From the NCBI GenBank assembly GCA_012523155.1, contig JAAYJB010000292.1, positions 1 through 10,016 of the forward strand: 10,016 nucleotides of DNA. Direction: 5' to 3'. The notes under the pieces are model-generated. The model saw only the letters and a program-made list of their open reading frames with translations, did no database searches and had not been told where the DNA came from. Below are positions 5,417 to 10,016 of this stretch, piece after piece. Origin of the DNA: Synergistaceae bacterium. GTDB lineage: Bacteria; Synergistota; Synergistia; Synergistales; Aminobacteriaceae. The position numbers and the translations under genes were made by a program. Every line of letters begins with the position of its first letter. Positions within the stretch are counted from its first letter, which is position 1.

Positions 5417-6489
5417 ACTACATAGGCAAACTCGAAGAACTGGAAAGGGATTTTGATGCCATCGAGGCCAAGATGGCTGATCCCTCCATGCAGAAAAACC
5501 TGAAGGAACTTCAGACCCTCGCAAAACGCCATTCCCAGCTCCAGCCCGTGGTCGATAAATTCCGGGAATACAGGAAGATCGTCGGGGACGTGGAGGAGGC
5601 CAAAAGCCTGGTCTACGGCACAGATCCCGAGATGGCGGAACTGGCGCGGGAAGAGCTCGCCGATAAGGAACCTCTTCTCGAGTCCATTGAGCAGCAGATA
5701 AAGGTCCTTCTTCTTCCGAAGGACCCGAACGACGAAAAGAGCGTCATCATGGAGATTCGCGGCGGAGCAGGCGGAGAGGAAGCCGCGCTCTTCGGAGCCG
5801 ATCTCTTCCGCATGTACAGCAGGTTCGCCGAGCGCGAAGGCTGGAAGATAGAGATCCTCGACTACAACGAGACAGGCATAGGAGGATACAAGGAAATCAT
5901 CTTCCGGATCGACGGAAACGGTGTTTACAGCAAGCTCAAGTTTGAAAGCGGCGTCCACCGCGTCCAGCGTGTCCCCGCAACAGAGGCGGGAGGAAGGGTC
6001 CATACCTCCACCGCAACGGTCGCTGTTCTCCCCGAGGCCGAGGACGTGGACGTAGAGATCAGCACTGATGACCTGAAGATCGATACCTACAGGTCAAGCG
6101 GAGCCGGCGGCCAGTATGTGAACATGACCGACTCGGCAGTGCGCATAACCCATATTCCCAGCGGGATAGTGGTCACGTGCCAGGACGAGCGGTCCCAGCT
6201 TAAGAACAGGGTCAAGGCCATGGCCTACCTGAGGGCGAAGCTTTACGACGCACAGCTCCAGAAGCAGAACGATGAACTGGCGTCGGAGAGACGGGGCCAG
6301 ATAGGTACCGGCGACAGATCCGAGCGCATCCGGACCTATAACTTCTCCCAGAACCGGATCACAGACCACCGTATCGGTGTCACACTCTACAAGCTTGACC
6401 AGTACCTCGACGGAGACCTGTACGATCTCGTGGATGCCATGACCGTAGCAGACCAGACGGAAAGGCTGCACACCATAGAGGCGGAATAA
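5413..6489 (+). CDS. prfA: Peptide chain release factor 1 (RF1)
   Basis: RF1 recognises UAA and UAG in the ribosomal A site and triggers peptide release. The codon-reading tripeptide is PAT (residues 188-190, in HRVQRVPATEAGG), which marks RF1, since RF2 has SPF. The catalytic GGQ is at residues 232-234 within RSSGAGGQYVNMTDSAVRITH. The N-terminal 100 residues form the helical domain 1. The C-terminus has the usual RSERIRTYNFSQNRITDHRI segment. A length of 358 residues is normal. The ATG overlaps the yqhQ stop as ATGA, with GGAGGCGG a few bases upstream. Stop TAA is followed directly by the prmC ATG. Tyr follows GGQ where many RF1s have His. Confidence 0.98.
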   Translation: MNYIGKLEELERDFDAIEAKMADPSMQKNLKELQTLAKRHSQLQPVVDKFREYRKIVGDVEEAKSLVYGTDPEMAELAREELADKEPLLESIEQQIKVLLLPKDPNDEKSVIMEIRGGAGGEEAALFGADLFRMYSRFAEREGWKIEILDYNETGIGGYKEIIFRIDGNGVYSKLKFESGVHRVQRVPATEAGGRVHTSTATVAVLPEAEDVDVEISTDDLKIDTYRSSGAGGQYVNMTDSAVRITHIPSGIVVTCQDERSQLKNRVKAMAYLRAKLYDAQLQKQNDELASERRGQIGTGDRSERIRTYNFSQNRITDHRIGVTLYKLDQYLDGDLYDLVDAMTVADQTERLHTIEAE

Positions 6490-7332
6490 ATGAACGTTTC
6501 GGAGGCCCGGAGATGGATAACCGGTATTCTTCGGGATGCCGGGGTGTCCTCCCCGGGCCTCGAGGCGTGTCTGATGATCTCCGAGGCATCAGACCTTTCC
6601 CGGTCAGCTGTCGCAGCGGATCCGGACACACCCCTGGGCCGGGAAACGGTCTCGCGCCTCGCGGACATGGTCAGGCGAAGGGCCGAAGGGGAACCGCTTC
6701 AGTATATTTTCGGCTCGTGGGAATTTTACGGCCGTCCGCTTTCCGTCGCCCCGAACGTCCTCATCCCGCGTCCCGAGACGGAGCTTCTCGTAGAAAAGGC
6801 CCTCGAACTGCTTCCGGAAGAAGGGATATTTCTCGACTGGGGCACCGGCACCGGGTGCATCACCATGGCGCTCCTCGGAGAGCGTCCCGGCCTTTCAGCC
6901 GTGGCAGCGGATGCGAACCCGGCTGCTGTCAGACTTGCCTGGAAAAACCTCAACGCCTCAGGCCTCCTTTCCCGCTGTTTTCTCTGGCATTCGAGGACGC
7001 CCGCCGATATCCCGGTTCCTCGGGACGGTTTTCACATGATAGTCAGCAACCCCCCGTACATCCCCACGGCACGCATCCCGTCCCTGATGAGGGAAGTGCT
7101 CCATGAACCACTCTCCGCCCTCGACGGAGGTCCTGACGGGCTTCTCTGGTACAGAAAACTCTTCGTCAGTGGTCCGGAACACCTTCGTCCGGGCGGATGG
7201 ATGCTGTTCGAGATAGGGGATGGACCCCAGGGAGAGCAGCTTCGCGAAATTGCACCTTCTAGCCTTGAATTTAAGGGAATATTCCATGATTTGTCTGACA
7301 AGCCTCGCGTGGCTGCCTGGATTCGTGTATAA
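6490..7332 (+). CDS. prmC: Release factor glutamine N5-methyltransferase
   Basis: PrmC (HemK) methylates the glutamine of the release-factor GGQ motif with S-adenosylmethionine, raising release efficiency; its substrate RF1 is encoded just upstream. The N-terminal helical domain (about residues 1-85) ends in the EPLQYIFGSWEFYG stretch. Then comes PNVLIPRPETELLVE, the SAM-binding motif I DWGTGTGC (Asp116 to Cys123) and the catalytic NPPY at Asn187-Tyr190. A C-terminal EPLSALDGGPDGL stretch is also standard. At 280 residues it is full length. Its ATG abuts the prfA TAA with no gap, and GAGGCGG just upstream serves as ribosome-binding site, so the two are co-transcribed and probably translationally coupled. 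One detail: motif I reads DWGTGTG where most relatives have DLGTGTG. Confidence 0.97.
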   Translation: MNVSEARRWITGILRDAGVSSPGLEACLMISEASDLSRSAVAADPDTPLGRETVSRLADMVRRRAEGEPLQYIFGSWEFYGRPLSVAPNVLIPRPETELLVEKALELLPEEGIFLDWGTGTGCITMALLGERPGLSAVAADANPAAVRLAWKNLNASGLLSRCFLWHSRTPADIPVPRDGFHMIVSNPPYIPTARIPSLMREVLHEPLSALDGGPDGLLWYRKLFVSGPEHLRPGGWMLFEIGDGPQGEQLREIAPSSLEFKGIFHDLSDKPRVAAWIRV

Positions 7333-7333
7333 T
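7328..7333 (+). promoter_or_regulatory. Possible -10 element for trxB
   Basis: A perfect TATAAT overlaps the prmC stop codon. I find no acceptable -35 box at 16-18 nt upstream, and there is no TGn extension. The 72-bp prmC-trxB gap contains no terminator-like hairpin, so read-through from the upstream cluster is equally possible. Confidence 0.25.
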
Positions 7334-7404
7334 TCCCTGAGAATAGATGTAAAGTTTTCATCAGCGATACATAATGGACCAACATCTGGAGGGATAAAAA
7401 CACG

Positions 7405-8598
7405 ATGGAGAAGAGGGAACTGGTAATAATCGGTGCCGGGCCTGCAGGACTTTCAGCCGCCATATACGGAAGACGTGCCGGGCTTGATGTGCTGCTTCTT
7501 GAAAAAGGCGTACCCGGCGGTCAGATCAACATCACCGAGGAAATCGAGAACTGGCCGGGAGTGGAACATGCCACCGGACCCGAGCTTGCGGCCATGTTCA
7601 GGAGCCACGCTGAAAAATTCAAAACAGAGTTTCGCGATGTCGATGTAACCGCAGTTGAGGTTCGGGACGGGGTGAAAGTCGTTATCACCAATAAAGGCGA
7701 AATTGAGGCCGAAGCCGTAATTATCGCCACAGGGGCCTATTTCCGCAGGCTCGGATGTGAAGGTGAGGCCGAACATATCGGGCAGGGCGTCAGCTACTGC
7801 GCCGTGTGCGACGGTGCTTTCTTCGAAGATGAGGAGATCGCCGTCGTCGGCGGGGGGAACACCGCCGTAGAGGAAGGGGAGTACCTGACCACCTTTGCCT
7901 CCAAGGTTTACATCATCCACCGACGCGACGAGTTCCGGGCCGACCGTGCGGCGGTCGAGCGGGCGCTCTCCAACCCGAAGATCGTTCCCGTGTGGAATAC
8001 TGTGGTGGAGAAGATCGAAGGGGACGGCATGGTGGAAAACCTCGTGCTGAAGAATATAAAGACCGGAGAGGTCTCCGATCTGCCGGTTGCGGGTGTTTTC
8101 ATGTTCGTCGGCCAATCACCCCATGACGAGCCTGTGAAGGGCCTTGTGGAAGCCTCGAAAGGCGGCTGGATAAAGACCAACGATTCCATGGAGACCTCCG
8201 TGGAAGGTATTTTCGCAGCAGGCGACGTGCGGGACAAAGGGCTCCGCCAGGTCGTGACCGCTGCATCGGACGGCGCCATCGCTGCAATGAGCGCATCTGC
8301 CTACATCAACGAGCAGGTGCACCTTCGCTCCGTCCTTCTTGACCCCGAGCATGTGACCGCTCTCTTCTACTCCAGCATTGACCGGGAACAGGTGAAACTT
8401 TCAGATGAAGTGGAAGCCCTCGCCAGGGATGCCGGAATAAAAGTCGCCCTCATTGACGGATACAAAAATTCCCGCATGGTGGAAAAACTCTCCATTCCGT
8501 CTCTTCCGGCCATGGTCACGCTTGCTTCCGGCGCAGTCGAGAAAATGAAGACCCTTGAGACCGCAGCCGGAGCTTCCGAGTTTCTGAACCGCCAGTAA
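7405..8598 (+). CDS. trxB: Thioredoxin-disulfide reductase with C-terminal cysteine-free thioredoxin-like domain
   Basis: Residues 1-305 are a low-molecular-weight TrxB. They have an N-terminal FAD Rossmann motif GAGPAGLSAA, PGGQ, ATGA, and the redox disulfide CAVCDG (Cys132, Cys135). A second Rossmann motif GGGNTAVEE and HRRDEFRAD indicate NADPH use, and GIFAAGDV closes the FAD domain. The enzyme passes electrons from NADPH via FAD to thioredoxin in the cytoplasm. Residues ~306-397 are an extra domain with a thioredoxin-like pattern: a strand ending LFYSS, a helix, IKVALIDG, and SIPSLPAMVTLASG in the place of the cis-proline loop. It contains no cysteine: Asp326 and Gln329 fall roughly where CxxC would be. 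Usual TrxB is about 310-320 residues. Ribosome-binding site GGAGGG lies 11 nt before the ATG. Confidence 0.95.
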   Translation: MEKRELVIIGAGPAGLSAAIYGRRAGLDVLLLEKGVPGGQINITEEIENWPGVEHATGPELAAMFRSHAEKFKTEFRDVDVTAVEVRDGVKVVITNKGEIEAEAVIIATGAYFRRLGCEGEAEHIGQGVSYCAVCDGAFFEDEEIAVVGGGNTAVEEGEYLTTFASKVYIIHRRDEFRADRAAVERALSNPKIVPVWNTVVEKIEGDGMVENLVLKNIKTGEVSDLPVAGVFMFVGQSPHDEPVKGLVEASKGGWIKTNDSMETSVEGIFAAGDVRDKGLRQVVTAASDGAIAAMSASAYINEQVHLRSVLLDPEHVTALFYSSIDREQVKLSDEVEALARDAGIKVALIDGYKNSRMVEKLSIPSLPAMVTLASGAVEKMKTLETAAGASEFLNRQ

Positions 8599-8599
8599 T

Positions 8600-8651
8600 C
8601 AATCCGGGGGGCGCTCCGGCCTCAATGCGGGGCGTCCTCCTGAATCCGGGG
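8600..8651 (+). repeat. Three degenerate direct repeats in the trxB-pfkB gap
   Basis: CAATCCGGGG (8600-8609), CAATGCGGGG (8623-8632) and GAATCCGGGG (8642-8651) are spaced 23 and 19 bp apart, each followed by a G/C-rich tail. The third copy leads into the ribosome-binding site GGGGAGGG (8648-8655) of the next gene. The first copy can also form a small hairpin with CTCCGG (8614-8619). They fill nearly the whole 63-bp gap. The role is unknown; they could be operator-like sites, slippage products or chance. Confidence 0.45.
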
Positions 8652-8661
8652 AGGGCAGGCA

Positions 8662-9594
8662 ATGATCCTCACTGTTACACTCAATCCTGCAGTGGATGAA
8701 GAATACATCGTGCCGGAACTTCGCCCGGGCGGCTGGATCCGGGCAGGCAAAAGCAGCCGGACCGCAGGGGGAAAAGGGATCAACGTATCGACACTTCTCG
8801 CGCAGTTCGGATTTGCCTCCACCGCCATGGGATTCCTCGCGGGGTTCAACGGCGAATATATCCGCCACGCGCTCAGCACCTTCCGCATAACGACAAACTT
8901 CGTTCACGTGCCTGGAGAAACCAGGACGAACGTCTACATAATTGACGAGACAGGTCATGTGGAAACAGGCATCTCTGAGCATGGCCCGGAGATATCTCCC
9001 GAGGCCATGGAGCGGTTCCGAAAGGTGTACTCCAGGATCCTCCAGAGGACACGCATGGTCATCATGGGAGGTTCTCTGCCTCCAGGGGCCCCGGAAGGCA
9101 TCTTTGGCGAACTTGTGAGCCTTGCCAGGGAAAAGGGGATCCCTACGGTAGTGGACGCAGCAGGGCCTCCGCTTATGGCCGCGCTGGATGCCGGCCCTAC
9201 CATGGTCAAGATCGATCATCGCTTTATGTCCAGGGTCATGGGAACGTCGCTCACATCTCTCGACAACCTTATTGAAGTCGTATCCAGTCTTCACGGCAAA
9301 GGCGTGGAATGGGCCATCGCCTCCTACAGGACCTACGGCGACGTTTTTTTCTCGCCGGCAGGCATATACCTGGCCCTTGCGGACCGGAAAAGTGTCCGAT
9401 CCATCTTCTCCGCAAGCGACGCTCTTCTTGCAGGCCTCGTGATCGCACGGGAAGAAGGCATGTCGCCGGAGGATTCCATACGGTTCTCCATGGCCTCGGC
9501 CTGGGAGTGCTCAGCCCACACGGGAAAGGGCATACGAAGCAGGGAAGCCGTGGAGGAATACCTCCCCCTCGTCGAACTCGAACGCCTGGCATAA
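8662..9594 (+). CDS. Divergent PfkB-family (1-phosphofructokinase-like) sugar kinase homologue
   Basis: The overall match is to the FruK/LacC branch of PfkB kinases, which phosphorylate sugar phosphates with ATP. The N-terminus has LNPAVD (about residues 7-12) and the sugar-binding GGKGINVS (Gly36-Ser43). Mid-protein there is GGSLPPG at about residues 134-140. The length of 310 residues is normal. Several catalytic positions differ. The NxxE magnesium motif (KPNxxEL in relatives) reads KIDHRFM, with Asp185 for Asn and Phe188 for Glu. The SLGxxG nucleotide loop reads SYRTYG. The GAGD anion hole reads SASD (Ser250-Asp253), keeping only the catalytic-base Asp253. It may therefore be a weak kinase, a kinase with unusual chemistry, or a sugar-phosphate-binding pseudoenzyme. 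GGGGAGGG 6 nt before the ATG sets the start. It follows trxB by 63 bp in the same direction. No fru PTS genes are visible. Confidence 0.85.
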   Translation: MILTVTLNPAVDEEYIVPELRPGGWIRAGKSSRTAGGKGINVSTLLAQFGFASTAMGFLAGFNGEYIRHALSTFRITTNFVHVPGETRTNVYIIDETGHVETGISEHGPEISPEAMERFRKVYSRILQRTRMVIMGGSLPPGAPEGIFGELVSLAREKGIPTVVDAAGPPLMAALDAGPTMVKIDHRFMSRVMGTSLTSLDNLIEVVSSLHGKGVEWAIASYRTYGDVFFSPAGIYLALADRKSVRSIFSASDALLAGLVIAREEGMSPEDSIRFSMASAWECSAHTGKGIRSREAVEEYLPLVELERLA

Positions 9595-9634
9595 AAACTT
9601 CCCGCCCTCCATGCGGATATGCCGGCGTGGGGAG

Positions 9635-9651
9635 AGCAGCCCGCGGCTGCT
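9635..9651 (+). other. GC-rich hairpin between pfkB homologue and M48 gene
   Basis: AGCAGCC (9635-9641) pairs perfectly with GGCTGCT (9645-9651) around a CGC loop. No T-run follows; the next bases are GATGGGAGG, the ribosome-binding site of the M48 gene. It could weaken read-through or modulate translation of the next gene, but it is not a canonical terminator. Confidence 0.4.
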
Positions 9652-9669
9652 GATGGGAGGAAGTGTGTC

Positions 9670-10016
9670 ATGAAAAAAAACGGAAGAAAACTGTTGCCCC
9701 TCCTGCTTATTCTATTCCTGTTCTGCAGGCCGTTTGCCGTGCAGGGAGCGGATGAGCTGCAGAAAGAGATTGCCCTTGGTCAGAAAGTCTCGGCAGATGT
9801 GGAAAAACAGTGGGAGCGGGTCGCTGACCCCGCCCTTTGCGCCCGGCTCAACATGGCCCTCAACCGGATGGCTCCCTATTTATCACGCCCCCTTCCATAC
9901 GAGGTACGGGTCGTCCGGGAGGACATGGTGAACGCCTTCAGCCTTCCCGGGGGAATCGTCTACTTCACCACGGGCATGCTCAACTTTCTCAGGTCCGATG
10001 CAGAAATCGCGGCCAT
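9670..10016 (+). CDS. M48-family metallopeptidase, secreted, 5' part only
   Basis: The reading frame runs from ATG 9670 off the window end, giving about 115 residues. Residues 1-26 form a signal peptide: KKNGRK, then a leucine-rich core LLPLLLILFLFC, with a likely cut near VQG-ADE. The cysteine in the core is preceded by Phe, so a lipobox is unlikely. The segment VNAFSLPGGIVYFTTGMLNFLRSDAEIAA is the characteristic M48 (BepA/YfgC- and Oma1-like) stretch that precedes the HExxH zinc motif. That motif would lie just beyond the window. Such proteins are periplasmic zinc proteases, often in outer-membrane protein quality control, and many carry C-terminal TPR repeats. GGGAGG 9 nt before the ATG supports the start. 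The catalytic site cannot be checked here. Confidence 0.85.
   Translation, partial: MKKNGRKLLPLLLILFLFCRPFAVQGADELQKEIALGQKVSADVEKQWERVADPALCARLNMALNRMAPYLSRPLPYEVRVVREDMVNAFSLPGGIVYFTTGMLNFLRSDAEIAA

Noticed and set aside
7341..7365. Hairpin GATG...CATC in the trxB leader as a terminator or riboswitch
   Set aside because: It has only 4 bp plus two more pairs after a mismatch, no T-run and no recognisable class.
9670..9760. Lipoprotein signal in the M48 protein (cysteine in the hydrophobic core)
   Set aside because: The residue before Cys is Phe and the core continues past it, which does not fit a lipobox. A conventional signal peptide is more likely.
1..10016. CRISPR arrays, phage genes, toxin-antitoxin pairs, defence systems
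   Set aside because: No regularly spaced repeats, integrase, phage structural, toxin or nuclease-like frames were seen. Almost the whole window is accounted for by recognised genes.

Overview
The window looks like a chromosomal housekeeping segment from a GC-rich anaerobic bacterium. I did not compute GC, but it is high by eye in the genes. The best guess is a member of the Synergistota (amino-acid-fermenting anaerobes). That guess rests on the gene combination: a stand-alone HutP-family protein, a TAXI-type TRAP solute-binding protein, flavin-dependent ThyX, and the order rpmE / thyX / yqhQ (DUF1385) / prfA / prmC. It is inference from content, not a database match; a Firmicutes or Thermotogota relative is the main alternative.

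Layout. Positions 3-78 hold a complete tRNA-Arg(CCG) with encoded CCA, followed by a hairpin terminator. Next is an alanyl-tRNA editing hydrolase with a C-terminal DHHA1 domain (151-1338, +). It converges on a TAXI solute-binding protein gene (1392-2354, -), and the two share a strong GC-rich hairpin at 1322-1356. The TAXI gene and a hutP-like regulator (2652-3275, +) diverge from a 297-bp AT-rich intergenic region. That region holds a good promoter for each gene, a structured leader, and two hairpins resembling the ends of an IS200/IS605-type element. Then come rpmE (zinc-type L31) with a T-rich leader and tandem intrinsic terminators, and a tight cluster thyX - yqhQ - prfA - prmC whose genes abut or overlap. 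After it, in the same direction with short gaps, are trxB (7405-8598), a divergent PfkB-family sugar kinase homologue (8662-9594), and the 5' end of a secreted M48 metallopeptidase (9670 to the window end).

How the genes fit together. Most products serve translation and its fidelity: tRNA-Arg, editing of mischarged tRNA-Ala, L31, RF1, and PrmC, which methylates the RF1 GGQ motif. Others serve dTMP synthesis (ThyX) and thiol redox (TrxB). The accessory part is the TAXI/hutP pair: an uptake binding protein beside a predicted histidine/Mg-dependent RNA-binding regulator, with no permease or hut genes in view.

No clear new multi-gene system is visible. The points most worth a second look are: (1) the AT-rich, possibly IS200/IS605-derived island supplying or flanking divergent promoters; (2) the HutP homologue with an acidic N-terminal extension; (3) TrxB fused to a thioredoxin-like domain that has no cysteines; (4) a PfkB-family protein that has lost the NxxE glutamate and the GAGD glycines; and (5) three degenerate repeats filling the trxB-pfkB gap.
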